From CAWBRT01 sp963696525 (GTDB taxonomy: Bacteria; Acidobacteriota; Terriglobia; Terriglobales; Acidobacteriaceae): a DNA stretch of 64,000 bases. Shown piece after piece: positions 54,554-63,978 of the stretch. Numbering within the stretch: position 1 is the first letter of the stretch; every line of letters begins with the position of its first letter. The DNA lies in contig CAVOKO010000003.1 of the NCBI GenBank assembly GCA_963696525.1, positions 372,001 to 436,000 of the forward strand, read 5' to 3'. The translations under genes and the position numbers were made by a program. The notes under the pieces are model-generated. The model was not told the origin of the DNA. It saw only the letters and a list, made by a program, of their open reading frames with translations, and ran no database searches.

Positions 54554-56113
54554 GTGGAACATCCCGCGATTGAAGCCATCGTTATCCTCGATTTCGGCTC
54601 GCAATATACCCAACTGATTGCGCGCCGCGTCCGCGAGCAGAACGTTTTCTCCGCCGTTCTGCCGTGTACTGCTACGCTGCAGGAAATCCGGAATTACAAC
54701 CCGGTCGGCATCATTCTTTCGGGCGGACCATGCTCGGTTTACGACGCCGATGCGCCGCCGGCCGACGAACGCGTGCTGACGCTGGGCGTGCCTGTGCTGG
54801 GCATTTGCTACGGGCTGCAATTCATCGCGCACAAACTCGGCGGCAAAGTGACCCCGGGCGTGAAACGCGAATACGGCCATGCCGAGGTGTGCCTCGTCGA
54901 AAAGTCTCCATTGTTCGAGGCGCTGCCGTCTCAGATGAACGTATGGATGTCGCATGGCGACGAAGCGCTGGAGTTGCCGGCGGGCTTCCAGCTGATCGCG
55001 AAAACAGCCACTGCGGTGGCCGCCATTGAAGACCGCGCCCGGCGTATTTTCGCCGTGCAGTTCCATCCCGAGGTTCACCACACCAGCCACGGCACAGACA
55101 TCCTGCGCAATTTTATTTTCCGCATCTGCGCCGCCAAGCCGAACTGGACCGCGCAACGATTTATCGAATCAACGGTCGAAAACGTCCGCCAGACCGTCGG
55201 TCCGTCGGGCCGCGCCATCTGCGCGATCTCCGGCGGCGTCGACTCGTCGGTGGCGGCGACGCTGGTTTCCCGCGCGCTCGGCGAACGTTTGACCTGCATT
55301 TTCGTCAACAATGGAGTGCTTCGTAAACACGAGTTCGAGAAGGTGCAGCAGAATCTGCGCGGCAATCTTGGACTCAGCCTGGATGCCGTGGACGCCAGCG
55401 AACGGTTTTTGTCGAAGCTCGCCGGGGTTACAGATCCCGAGCGCAAGCGCAAAATTATAGGCAACGAATTCATCGAGGTGTTCGAGCGCGAAGCCCTTCG
55501 CCTCAAGCAGATTTCGGGCCAAGTTGAGTGGCTGGTGCAGGGAACGCTTTACCCGGATGTGATCGAATCGCGTTCCGTGCGCGGCCCCTCGCAAACCATC
55601 AAGAGCCATCACAACGTCGGCGGACTTCCCGAAAAGATGCAGCTCAAACTCATCGAACCCCTGAAGGATCTCTTCAAGGATGAAGTGCGCCGCATCGGTC
55701 GCGATCTCGGCATGCCCGAGGAAATGGTGCAACGGCAGCCCTTCCCCGGTCCCGGACTGGCGGTCCGCATTCTTGGCGAAGTCACCCCCGAGCGCATTTC
55801 GCTGCTGCAGGAGGCCGACGATATCGTGGTCTCTGAGATTAAGCGGGCCGGCCTGTACACCGAAATCTGGCAGTCGTTCGCGGTGCTGCTTCCGGTGATG
55901 TCGGTCGGCGTCATGGGCGACCAGCGCACCTACGCTTACACCTGCGCCATCCGCGCCGTAAACTCCGAAGACGGCATGACCGCCGATTGGGTTCCGCTGC
56001 CTCACCAGGTGCTGAAGACGATCTCCAGCCGCATCGTCAACGAAATCCGAGGTATCAACCGCGTCGTCTACGACGTGACCTCGAAGCCTCCAGGGACCAT
56101 CGAGTGGGAGTAG
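54554..56113 (+). CDS. guaA: GMP synthase (glutamine-hydrolysing)
   Basis: The product is 519 residues, the normal length, and converts XMP to GMP. The class I amidotransferase domain has the nucleophile in GICYGLQ and the triad partners in FAVQFHPEVHHT. The ATP pyrophosphatase domain has the P-loop ICAISGGVDSSVAATL. The C-terminal dimerisation domain contains QRQPFPGPGLAVRILG and ends KPPGTIEWE, the conserved tail. The start is GTG at 54554, with GCGGAGGGG about 20 bases upstream. It is intact, unlike many neighbours, and stands alone on the strand. Confidence 0.95.
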   Translation: MEHPAIEAIVILDFGSQYTQLIARRVREQNVFSAVLPCTATLQEIRNYNPVGIILSGGPCSVYDADAPPADERVLTLGVPVLGICYGLQFIAHKLGGKVTPGVKREYGHAEVCLVEKSPLFEALPSQMNVWMSHGDEALELPAGFQLIAKTATAVAAIEDRARRIFAVQFHPEVHHTSHGTDILRNFIFRICAAKPNWTAQRFIESTVENVRQTVGPSGRAICAISGGVDSSVAATLVSRALGERLTCIFVNNGVLRKHEFEKVQQNLRGNLGLSLDAVDASERFLSKLAGVTDPERKRKIIGNEFIEVFEREALRLKQISGQVEWLVQGTLYPDVIESRSVRGPSQTIKSHHNVGGLPEKMQLKLIEPLKDLFKDEVRRIGRDLGMPEEMVQRQPFPGPGLAVRILGEVTPERISLLQEADDIVVSEIKRAGLYTEIWQSFAVLLPVMSVGVMGDQRTYAYTCAIRAVNSEDGMTADWVPLPHQVLKTISSRIVNEIRGINRVVYDVTSKPPGTIEWE

Positions 56114-56149
56114 GCGAGGTAGTTTCTTCCTGCCCCTAAACTGACCCCC

Positions 56150-56260
56150 ACAGCCGGGTGCCCCGTTCTAGCGAAGCTAGGGCGGGGTAGTTGCGTAGCC
56201 CCGGTTCGCTGGGTGGCCCCAAGCCCTTCTTTTGGGCTGACGTGGGCCTGCTTCGGCCAT
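56150..56260. repeat. Interspersed repeat downstream of guaA
   Basis: CGGGTGCCCCGTTCTAGCGA with its mirrored part GCTAGGGCGGGG, then CTTCTTTTGGGCTGACGTGG. It is a GC-rich palindromic type common in the gaps of this genome. No gene. Confidence 0.45.
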
Positions 56261-56332
56261 CCCATCGGACACGCTACCTCCGTAATCTCCTAAATTTGCT
56301 CGTGACCCGATACTCTTCTTCCGCGAATAGCC

Positions 56333-56710
56333 ATGTACGTGGATATCAAAATTGTTCCGCCGGAAGTTGGCTATCCGGCATTGCGCCGCTGGGCGCGCTA
56401 TCGAGCCCACATGCTCACCTGCCTGATCGCCCAAAAGCCACGGAAGGTGGTCATCGTTTCAGGCCGCGGCTCGGAGCTGAACCTCGGCGGGATGACCGTT
56501 TATGCCGGCATCGAACTGGCGGTCAATGAGCAAGTCAGGGTTGCATTCACTCCGCCCAACTGTGCCGAGCCGCTGACCTTGCAGTGCGTCATTCGCGATC
56601 GCAACGGCTATACCTATGGAGTCGAGTTCATCCACGACGAAGCCGTCGGCGGCCCTATCGAGCAGATGCAACGCATCCTGAACGCCCTGGAAGACTGGAA
56701 CGGCAAGTAA
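56333..56710 (+). CDS. PilZ-domain protein
   Basis: The product is 125 residues, a single PilZ domain. The arginine motif is RRWARYRAHM (residues 18-27), and the second motif, usually D/N-x-S-x-x-G, is ELNLGGMTVYAGIEL (residues 48-62), in which serine is replaced by leucine. Binding of cyclic di-GMP is therefore possible but not assured. The remainder (VRVAFTPPNC...LQCVIRDRNGYTYGVEF) gives the standard beta-barrel strands. No flagellar, pilus or cyclase gene lies in the window to indicate its output. The start is the ATG at 56333. Confidence 0.8.
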   Translation: MYVDIKIVPPEVGYPALRRWARYRAHMLTCLIAQKPRKVVIVSGRGSELNLGGMTVYAGIELAVNEQVRVAFTPPNCAEPLTLQCVIRDRNGYTYGVEFIHDEAVGGPIEQMQRILNALEDWNGK

Positions 56711-56792
56711 GCGCTTCGGCCCCGCGCGCTGGGGTTATCCCGCGAATTCTCCGATATGCATTTCGGCTCGCTTTCGTGCGACGTGGGGGAAA

Positions 56793-57308
56793 TCAAGCCA
56801 ATCTGGCTGCCAGTCCAACCAGGGCCGCGCCGAAAATGACCCAGACGGTGGCGCGCTTGGTGAGCACCAGGAAGAGAAAGCTTCCAACCGCGATCAGAAT
56901 CGGAACGATTCCGGTCAGGGAATCGCGGGCGAGTGGGACGATGGCGCTCACCATCAAGCCCGCCGCGGCGAAGGTCACGGCGCGGATCGCGCTCCTCACC
57001 GCCGGCTTATCGGCCTTGCGGCCCAGGTATTGCAGCAAGGGGATGATCAGGAACGCCGGCGTGATTACGGCCAGCAATCCGGCGAAGCCCCCGGCAACGC
57101 CGCCGACAAAGTATCCCACGCTCACCACGAACAGCCCATTCGGTCCCGGCGCGGTTTGCCCGGCAGCGACTGCCGCGTTCAGTTGCCGGTCCGTCAGCAC
57201 GTGACGTTGCTCGATCAGGTCGTGATGGATCACCGGTATCGAGGTCACTCCGCTGAACGAAGTCAGCGTCGCCTTGGCCAGCAGCAGGTAGAGCAGCAGT
57301 AGATTCAT
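56793..57308 (-). CDS. chrA: Chromate transporter, C-terminal-type half
   Basis: The product is 171 residues with about five membrane helices. The ChrA half-domain signature is visible: LLAKATLTSFSGVTSIPVIHHDLIE near the N-terminus, then LNAAVAAGQTAPGPNGLFVVSVGYFVGG and GLLAVITPAFLIIPLL. Short-chain ChrA proteins act as pairs encoded by adjacent genes. This one overlaps its partner by four bases (ATGA), so both are co-translated. Chromate efflux driven by the proton gradient is the known family function; in soil bacteria other oxyanions may be carried. Confidence 0.85.
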   Translation of the reverse strand: MNLLLLYLLLAKATLTSFSGVTSIPVIHHDLIEQRHVLTDRQLNAAVAAGQTAPGPNGLFVVSVGYFVGGVAGGFAGLLAVITPAFLIIPLLQYLGRKADKPAVRSAIRAVTFAAAGLMVSAIVPLARDSLTGIVPILIAVGSFLFLVLTKRATVWVIFGAALVGLAARLA

Positions 57309-57851
57309 TCCGGTACCCGCCAGATTGCACCGGCCGCGGCCGCCAGGCCGAGCACCGCGATCGGCGCCAGGTTGAGCGTGAGGGTGAGCAATAGCGAGCC
57401 CCCGGCAAGCACCACAACGTGAATCCAGCGCTTGCGGTCGAGGTATGGCTGAAGCAATTGCCAGGAGGCCATTGCCATGATTCCCACCGCCGCCGCCAGA
57501 GTGCCGGCGACCGCCGCCATAGCGTTGGAATTCGAGCGCACCACGTCATAGCTGCCGGTGAGCAGCATCACAATGATGCCGGTCGGGACGCTCGCCGCCG
57601 CTACGCTGGCGATGGCCCCCGGCCAGCCGAGCAACTCCCAGGCGGTTCCGGCGCAGAAGGCAAGCATGTTCGTTCCCGGCGTAATCCGTGCCAGCGCGTA
57701 CACTGTGGCGTACTGTTCCTGCCCCAGCCACTTGTCGCAGCGACACCAGCTCCGTGTGCAGCGCGGCCATGGTGATGGTGCCGCCGCCGAAGGTCAGATT
57801 CGTCACTCGCAGATACGACAGGAAAAGTTTCAGAAAAGACGGACGTTCCAC
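57305..57851 (-). CDS. chrA: Chromate transporter, N-terminal-type half; one frameshift
   Basis: The product is about 181 residues. MERPSFLKLFLSYLRVTNLTFGGGTITMAALHTELVSLR holds the ChrA motif with FGGG. The frame changes near 57725, after which WLGQEQYATVYALARITPGTNMLAFCAGTAWELLGWPGAIAS continues the domain, with five to six helices in all. It is the upstream member of the pair with the gene at 56793-57308, and the two overlap at ATGA. The single frameshift lies in a well conserved segment, so error is more likely than inactivation. Confidence 0.82.
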
Positions 57852-58028
57852 ATTTTTAATCTATCATTAACGTCTTAGCTTGCCCGCGATCTCAGCTTTG
57901 GTGGCCGCGCGAGCCCGCACACCGGGCGTAAGATAGCAGTTCCGTTTAGGCTTCAACATCAAGGCCAATACGGGAATTACGGCTCGTACCGTTTAGAGCA
58001 GCGTCGCTCATCCTGTAAACTGTCGGCG

Positions 58029-59155
58029 ATGGAGATTCTCCAAAATGTTGCCCTCGCGCCCTTGACCACGCTCGGCATCGGAGGGCCGGCACGCTATTTC
58101 GTCGACGTGCGGACGGCCAACGACGCGCGGGAGGCCGTCCTCTGGGCCCGCGAGCAAGGCCAACCGCTGTTCATTCTCGGCGGCGGCAGCAACCTGGTGG
58201 TTGCCGACGAGGGCTGGCCGGGACTGGTGGCGCACATCGCGATTCGCCGGCATCGAGCGGCGGCGGGCCGAGGATGAAATCTTGTACGACGCCGGCGCGG
58301 GAGCCGTTTGGGATGAGTTTGTTGAGCGTGCCGTAGCCGAAGAGTGCGCCGGAGTCGAATGCCTGAGCGGCATTCCCGGCAGCGTGGGCGGAACGCCGGT
58401 GCAGAACGTGGGAGCGCTACGGGCAAGATGTTTCTGAAACCATTCGCCGCGTCGAGGCGCTCGATCTCGACACTCTCGAGTTCGTCAGCCTGGGGAATCG
58501 CGACTGCGGCTTTGGCTATCGCGGCAGCCGCTTCAACAGCGCCGATCGCGGCCGCTACATGATTCTGCGGGTGGTTTTTGGGCTGCGTCCCGGCGGCACG
58601 CCCTGCTTGCGCTACGCGGATCTGAAGGCGCACTTCGGCGAGCCCGCCATGCCGCCTTCGTTGGCACAGGTACGGCAAGCGGTACTCGGAATTCGGCGGC
58701 AGAAAGCCATGGTGGTGGAGGATGCGGAGCCCGACTCGCGGAGTGCGGGTTCCTTCTTCAAAAATCCGCTGATCACACGGGCGCATTACCAGCGAATCGT
58801 GGAGCGTTATGAGGGCAAAGAGTCGTTTGCTACGACCGCAGAGCCTGACCAAGCCGCGCATCGTATCTCAAAGGAGTGCCAGCCGCAGCGACGGGTTCCG
58901 GGTTTCGAGGCCGGCGATGGATGGGTCAAGCTTCCGGCGGCTTGGCTGGTGGAGCAGGCGGGCGTCGGCCGTGGCTTTCAACTTGGGCCGGTAGCTGTCT
59001 CCGGCAAACATGCGCTGGCGCTGGTGAACCGCGGAGGAGCTCGCGCCGCCGATCTGCTGAAACTGATGCATCTGGTGCAGGCGAAGGTGCGCGAAGCCTT
59101 TGCCATAGAGCTCGAAGCGGAGCCGGTGTTCGTCGGTTTTACTCCACTGCAATGA
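58029..59155 (+). CDS. murB: UDP-N-acetylenolpyruvoylglucosamine reductase; frame broken twice
   Basis: MurB reduces UDP-GlcNAc-enolpyruvate to UDP-MurNAc with NADPH and FAD in peptidoglycan synthesis. The FAD-binding start MEILQNVALAPLTTLGIGGPARYF and FILGGGSNLVVAD are typical. In the next frame come GAGAVWDEFVERAV and VECLSGIPGSVGGTPVQNVGA, then CGFGYRGSRF. The active-site serine lies in SRSAGSFFKNPLIT, and KLPAAWLVEQAGV.RGF...VSGKHALALVNRGGA ends the C-terminal domain. Frames change near 58250 and 58425. The spacing is that of the long E. coli-like type. The essential role and intact motifs argue for sequence errors. It overlaps the convergent Mop gene by 17 bases. Confidence 0.88.
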
Positions 59156-59564
59156 TTACGCTGGAAGCCTTGAAGGCTGCGCAGATGTGTTCTCCCTGCC
59201 GCAGTTCCATGGATTGAACACTACCGTTGGTAATGATGCTGGTCAGCACATCGCCTGCGGGCAGCTTAATCGACACCTCTGAGTTGACGGCTCCCTTATG
59301 GATGCTGTCGACGGTGCCGCACAGGACGTTGCGGGTGCTTATCTTGATCTTGTGCAGTTCTTTGCCGAGAATAATCCAACTTGCCTTCACCAGCGCGAGC
59401 GCGGCCTTTCCTGCTTGCAGCCCCAGGGCGTCTACGCTCCCATTGGTGATGATGGCAACTATATTCACTCCGCTCTTGCTGGTCAGATGGACCTCGGCAT
59501 TGACGGCGCCTTTGGTGACCGCGGTTACGGTTCCAGAAAAAGTGTTGCGTGCGCTAGTCTTCAT
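59139..59564 (-). CDS. Double Mop-domain molybdate-binding protein (molbindin)
   Basis: The product is 141 residues and contains two TOBE/Mop domains in tandem: SARNTFSGTVTAVTKGAVNAEV...IITNGSVDALGL and STRNVLCGTVDSIHKGAVNSEV...IITNGSVQSMEL. Each carries the K-G-A-V-N and I-T-x-x-S motifs that bind molybdate or tungstate at subunit interfaces. Cytosolic molbindins store or buffer molybdate for molybdopterin enzymes. The start at 59564 (MKTSARN) follows AGAGGAG at a slightly long distance. No ModABC gene lies in the window. Confidence 0.88.
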   Translation of the reverse strand: MKTSARNTFSGTVTAVTKGAVNAEVHLTSKSGVNIVAIITNGSVDALGLQAGKAALALVKASWIILGKELHKIKISTRNVLCGTVDSIHKGAVNSEVSIKLPAGDVLTSIITNGSVQSMELRQGEHICAAFKASSVIIAVE

Positions 59565-59953
59565 GGATTTTGATTTCTCCTCTTGGCGGTTCTTGCCCGG
59601 CGCTGTCGTCCTTACCCCAATTTGTGCTTCCAGCATCTCCACGTCGCCGGAGAGGACATGCCCAGCAATTTTATCTCTTTGGAGCAAATAAAGTTCGCCC
59701 GCTGAAGTTCAGAGCGCCACCAAGCGCGGCATCTGAGTCTCCCCTCTGCAATTCTGACGAGGAATCAAATTCAAAGTGCAATGGTAAGAACAGGCTTGCG
59801 AACAGAGGCACTGGAAGGCCTGCGCTGGCGCCATGGGCGTCGCTATCAAACTGAATTACAGGTGTGGGGCACGGCATGGGGGAGATGTTCGGACTACCCG
59901 CTTGCGCGGCAGGCACCACGTCACTTGGCAAAACGGAGATTCGACAGCGGGGA

Positions 59954-60142
59954 TCAGCGTCCGGCGGCCGCGGAGTTCAAACCAACAGTCTTGTTGGTCC
60001 CGTCCGTCGAAATCCCGGTGGCCCGTTTGTACTCGTCGACTTCCCGCTGGAAGCGGTGCTCGCTGGCCACTGCGCTCACGCTCATGACACCCATGATGAG
60101 GAACAGGACGAGGAAAACGACTCCGATAATCAGTACTGGCAT
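59954..60142 (-). CDS. Small single-span membrane protein
   Basis: The product is 62 residues. MPVLIIGVVFLVLFLIMGVMSVSAVASEH is one hydrophobic helix near the N-terminus, followed by RFQREVDEYKRATG and a polar tail ending in SAAAGR. A G-rich stretch precedes the ATG. No family is recognised. The amphipathic arrangement and good start favour a real gene, but the evidence is thin; the frame is open for a further 87 codons upstream without protein-like character. Confidence 0.4.
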   Translation of the reverse strand: MPVLIIGVVFLVLFLIMGVMSVSAVASEHRFQREVDEYKRATGISTDGTNKTVGLNSAAAGR

Positions 60143-60416
60143 ACGAATACCCCCGGGAGATGGTAGATTGTGCTCCGAAGGTACACACCGGGCTGTGACC
60201 GCCATCACGCTCGATAGTGATAATCGGGTCTCTGTATCAAACAGACCAATGTTGCGGGCGAAACCACCACCAATGGGGACATCCCGTGAAAACCAGGGGT
60301 GGAATGACACTGCGAACCAGCACTCGAGCCTCAAGTTCCGCCTCTCAAATCTGGCGGGACACGACACAAAAATGTTCGCAGCCGAGCTTACAGTCGCAAG
60401 CACGCTTTACGCGGTC

Positions 60417-60662
60417 TTACCGCTTGCGGGCCAACTCATCTTCCAAATGGTGGAGCTCATGCTGCAGAAGTTCGCTATAGCGCGAACTCTGCGAACGCTG
60501 CAGTTGCTCCCTTACGCGAGCGCAACTCAGAGTAAGAGTTTGCAGTTCGCGCGTGCGTATTGCTTTTTCGCGGGAGATCCTTTCCTTTTCTGCTTCGATG
60601 AAGGGGGTTTGGGTTGAGAGTTGTTGCTCTAGAACAGATTTACTTTCCCAGCCAGTTGCCAT
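60417..60662 (-). CDS. Small coiled-coil protein
   Basis: The product is 81 residues from ATG 60662 (MATGWESKSVLEQQLSTQTPF). From residue 20 on it is a continuous charged helix (EAEKERISREKAIRTRELQTL...RSQSSRYSELLQHELHHLEDELARKR) with heptad-like spacing. No domain is recognised. The gene lies alone between another small minus-strand ORF and repeat-rich DNA. Its composition is unlike the shadow frames around it, which supports coding. Confidence 0.45.
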   Translation of the reverse strand: MATGWESKSVLEQQLSTQTPFIEAEKERISREKAIRTRELQTLTLSCARVREQLQRSQSSRYSELLQHELHHLEDELARKR

Positions 60663-61026
60663 GTTTCTATTGTAGAGGTTATTGTCCAATTTTGGCGTAA
60701 AAAACGTACACGCCTGGCATTGGAATTCGTAAACCACTGACGGGTGGCTGGTTGCAGGAAAAAACCCAATAAAAAATTTGTGGCTGCAAATCCGGGATCA
60801 AGATTCTGCCGCGCTGGGAGCGGGCTTCCACCCCGATCCGCGCAACAACCACGCATTTGGAATCCTAGTTTTGGGAGCCCGGCTTCAACCCGATCTCGTC
60901 AGCAACCGCGTATTTTGGGGAACCCTTTTGGGAACCCCCGGCTTCTGTGAGCTCTGACCGCGGCGAAGAGGGCGGGCATGGCAGGCGATTCGCTCACTTA
61001 CCGCTCAGTTACCGGTCATTTACCGA
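60663..61026. repeat. Gap with imperfect internal repeats
   Basis: Two related blocks (CGGGCTTCCACCCCGATCC and CCGGCTTCAACCCGATCTC, each followed by a GCAACAACC/GCAACCGCG variant) lie at 60820-60910. The 3' end holds an 11-base tandem repeat. No gene. Confidence 0.4.
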
Positions 61027-61041
61027 TCACTTACCAGTCCA
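60998..61041. repeat. 11-base tandem repeat over the hydratase stop codon
   Basis: Four units of TTACCGNTCAN (TTACCGCTCAG, TTACCGGTCAT, TTACCGATCAC, TTACCAGTCCA). On the minus strand each unit contains GGTAA, so the stop codon of the gene at 61027 is repeated in successive frames. Confidence 0.7.
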
Positions 61042-61803
61042 GCGTGGGCGGCGTTTTTCGATGAAGGCGCGAATCCCTTCCTTGCCATCCTCGCTGCGCG
61101 TGACATACTCGCGGTAGATTTCCTCGGCGCGCATCAGTCCCTTCTCGAAATGCATCGCTTCCCAGCCGTAGAAAGCTTTCTTCGCGATGCGCAGCGCCGC
61201 CGGGCTCAGTTGTGAAACGCGTTGGAGACACTCGCTCACCAGCGTCTCGGGGTCGTCGGCGATTTCGTTGACCAGGCCCATGGCGAGGGCCTCCTGCGCG
61301 GTAAGGCTGCGCGCAGTGAACAGCAGTTCCGCGGCGCGCTTTTGCCCGACAATCGCGGACAACGCAACCATCGCCACCGGCGGAAATGCGGCCAGTTTGA
61401 TCTCCGGAAATCCGAAAATAGCATCGCTGCCGGCATAGACGATATCGCAGACCAACGCCAGCTCGGCTCCTCCGCCGAGGCAGTGGCGGCGCACACTTGC
61501 GATGGTCAGCTTCGAGGTTGCCACCAGAGCGCGCACCACGGCGTGGAACTTGTTCAAGGTCGTCTCCACGCTCTGTGGCGTGAGCGCGGCAACGTCCATG
61601 CCCGCGGAGAATACCCGCTCGTTGCCGGCGAAAACGATCGCCGTGACGTTCGGTTTCTGCTCCAGCGCAATCAAGTGCTCGCGCAAGGCGCCCATCATCT
61701 CCAGGTCAATCACGTTCAGCGGAGGATTGTTGAGCGATATACGCGCTACGGAGCCGGTTATCTCGACCGTCAATTTCTTCTCTTCTGGTGTGGTGAGCGG
61801 CAT
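61027..61803 (-). CDS. Enoyl-CoA hydratase/isomerase (crotonase) family protein
   Basis: The product is 258 residues. The oxyanion-hole segments are NERVFSAGMDVAALTP (residues about 60-75) and RRHCLGGGAELALVCDIVYAG (about 105-125), followed by FGFPEIKLAAFPPVAMVAL. The ends KKAFYGW and FIEKRRPRW are family-typical. The FGFPEIKLAAFPPVA stretch and the short acidic-residue pattern resemble cyclohexa-1,5-dienecarbonyl-CoA hydratases of anaerobic aromatic degradation, although generic fatty-acid enoyl-CoA hydratase cannot be excluded; no other benzoyl-CoA genes are visible. The start is ATG at 61803. It is not linked to the ETF cluster by position. Confidence 0.85.
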   Translation of the reverse strand: MPLTTPEEKKLTVEITGSVARISLNNPPLNVIDLEMMGALREHLIALEQKPNVTAIVFAGNERVFSAGMDVAALTPQSVETTLNKFHAVVRALVATSKLTIASVRRHCLGGGAELALVCDIVYAGSDAIFGFPEIKLAAFPPVAMVALSAIVGQKRAAELLFTARSLTAQEALAMGLVNEIADDPETLVSECLQRVSQLSPAALRIAKKAFYGWEAMHFEKGLMRAEEIYREYVTRSEDGKEGIRAFIEKRRPRWTGK

Positions 61804-61947
61804 AGGCTTCTACTGTAGCGCAAAGTAGCTGAGGCGTGCGATTTCCACCCCAGCACGCGCACACGGCGCCTGCCGGGGCCCCCGGCCCGGAAGCCGCGCC
61901 CCTTCAAAGCCCAAGCGCATGAGTAAGCGAATTTCAGATACAGGACC

Positions 61948-63978
61948 CTAGTCGATCCAGGGCGCCTGCGCGGCCGTGGGCGACACCTCCGGGAGTTCGC
62001 CGCGGACAGCATCGTCGAGCTGAATGTTGTGCGACTCGAGCAGCGTCCCGATGGCTCGTTCGAGGGAAACACGGGACTTGATATAAGTGCTGCGGGCCAC
62101 CACCTCGGTCGAGCGCGATTGCGCCAGGAACCCTTCATCCTGCACGATGAAAAAGTTAATCGACGCTCCCACCGACAGTTTTTGTCTTTCGGCGTCGAGC
62201 AGTTGTTCCTGAAATTGACGGCTGCGGACGGCGGCAACATAGGCGGTTCGGGCCACCTGGAGCGCGGTGAGCGCGTTCTCGATTTCGTCGCGCACCTGGT
62301 TTTCGAGTTGCTGCAGCCGCGCTTGCATCTGCCGAAGCTGGATCTCGTCCCGGGCGGCATCGGACTGGGCGACGCGGTTGCGGAAAGGCACGTTGACCTG
62401 AATGCCGGCTTCGTACAAGTGGCTCTGCTTGCCGGCCGGCGTGGAAGGTGGCAACACCACCGGAGCCACCGCGATGATCGAGGTGCTGCCGATGTTGCCG
62501 CGCGTCATCGCCGCGCCGATCAGGTCGATTTCCGGACGGACCGCGTTGCGCGAAGCCTTAACGGTGATTTCGGCATTCTTGACCTGGATGGCCGCCTGGG
62601 CCAGATCGGCGCGATTTGCCAAGCCCTGCGTGATCAGCTCCGGCATGGCGGGAGAGTTCTCGTTTGCGGGAACGACGATGGTATCGGTCGGCATGATTCG
62701 CACCCCGGAGAGAACGGTGTCGGCCGTTCCGGTTCGCGAAATCACGCTCTTGACGACCGCCTCCTGTTGCACGACCAAGCCCTGGGCGCGCGTGAGGTCG
62801 AGTTCGCTGGAGGAAACCAGCGCCTGGGCCCGCGTCAGCTCAAGCGGAGCAAGGGTTCCGATCTCAACCTGGCTCTTGTCGTCTTCGTAGAGTTGCTGCG
62901 CCGCCGCCAGGGTCTCCTGCTTAACCTTGACGTCTTCGTTCAAACTCACCAAGTCGTAGTAAAGCCGGCTGACGCCGAAGATAAGATCGCTGAGCTGCTG
63001 GCGAAAAACCAGCCGCGAAACCTTGAGGTTGTTCTGTGCGATGCGGATGAAACGGCGATTAACGTCGACTCCCCAGCCGCGGAATAGCGGCTGCACTACG
63101 GTGGCGACCACGTTCGGACTGCGAAACGGATCGGGGCTCGAAGCGAAAAAGTTCAGCAGGTCGGAAGCGTTGGTGGAACCGATGAGGAACTGAGCGCCGG
63201 TGCTGATTCCCTGGGCCAAGGTGAGATTTCCGAATGCGTTATTGGTGCTCTTGGAAGCAACCGGCGGAACGACAATCGACTGCAGATGCATCCACGCCAA
63301 CTGCCCCACCAGGACTGGGTCATAGCCGGGAACGGGCGGCCCCGAGGAGAACGGGGTGGGACCCTGGATCGAAAGGTTGGTCTGCGCTTCGGTGAGCTGG
63401 TTCACGTCAAAGACATTGGCCACGGTCGAAGCGGTCGGACTCACAGAGCCGGTGCTGGCCGCACTGTTCAGCAGAGGGCTGCCAGGACCGCCGATGCCGA
63501 CCGGCGACTGCAGCACGGTGAGCGGCAGACCGCGGATTACCCCGCCTCCCTTGGCACGCAGCATGTCGGTATCCGCCATCGCGATCTGATATCTCTGCTG
63601 CTCGACGTCGAGATTGTTCTCCACGGCCAGCAGGATCGCGTCGTGCAACGAGAGATACAGTTTCCCCTGGTGGATCAGATTGGCCAAGCGATCGGTATTT
63701 CGCAGACTCAAAGGAGGAACGAAGTGGGCGAAGTAGGTGCCGAGAAACGCCGGCCGACCCAATCCTTTTGCCGATTCGTCGACCGGACGCGTCGTCGTCT
63801 CTTCCGTTTTCCGCAGTTCGGTGGACAGCTCTTTTTCGCTGTACCGCCTCTCGACCTGCTCTTCCGTAATCGGCTGCTTTGCCGTGGAGGCGGCCTGATC
63901 CTGCGCGACCGCCGCGAACGGCAGGGTTGCGCAAAGCAGGAAACATCCCAGCCGCAACAGACGTAAAGTTGATCTCAT
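61948..63978 (-). CDS. TolC-family outer-membrane efflux protein
   Basis: The product is 676 residues with a Sec signal peptide (LLRLGCFLLCATLPFAAVAQ). It is longer than E. coli TolC because of a 90-residue charged N-terminal extension and a loop at residues 150-260 (GGGVIRGLPLTVLQSPVGIGG...). The duplicated coiled-coil hairpins are evident: LHDAILLAVENNLDVEQQRYQIAM, then LRQMQARLQQLENQVRDEIENALTALQVARTAYVAAVRSRQF and ERQKLSVGASINFFIVQDEG (the G-x-x-x-x-F/L-x-V signature). It should form the trimeric exit duct of a tripartite exporter whose inner-membrane genes would lie beyond the right edge or elsewhere. Confidence 0.88.
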   Translation of the reverse strand: MRSTLRLLRLGCFLLCATLPFAAVAQDQAASTAKQPITEEQVERRYSEKELSTELRKTEETTTRPVDESAKGLGRPAFLGTYFAHFVPPLSLRNTDRLANLIHQGKLYLSLHDAILLAVENNLDVEQQRYQIAMADTDMLRAKGGGVIRGLPLTVLQSPVGIGGPGSPLLNSAASTGSVSPTASTVANVFDVNQLTEAQTNLSIQGPTPFSSGPPVPGYDPVLVGQLAWMHLQSIVVPPVASKSTNNAFGNLTLAQGISTGAQFLIGSTNASDLLNFFASSPDPFRSPNVVATVVQPLFRGWGVDVNRRFIRIAQNNLKVSRLVFRQQLSDLIFGVSRLYYDLVSLNEDVKVKQETLAAAQQLYEDDKSQVEIGTLAPLELTRAQALVSSSELDLTRAQGLVVQQEAVVKSVISRTGTADTVLSGVRIMPTDTIVVPANENSPAMPELITQGLANRADLAQAAIQVKNAEITVKASRNAVRPEIDLIGAAMTRGNIGSTSIIAVAPVVLPPSTPAGKQSHLYEAGIQVNVPFRNRVAQSDAARDEIQLRQMQARLQQLENQVRDEIENALTALQVARTAYVAAVRSRQFQEQLLDAERQKLSVGASINFFIVQDEGFLAQSRSTEVVARSTYIKSRVSLERAIGTLLESHNIQLDDAVRGELPEVSPTAAQAPWID

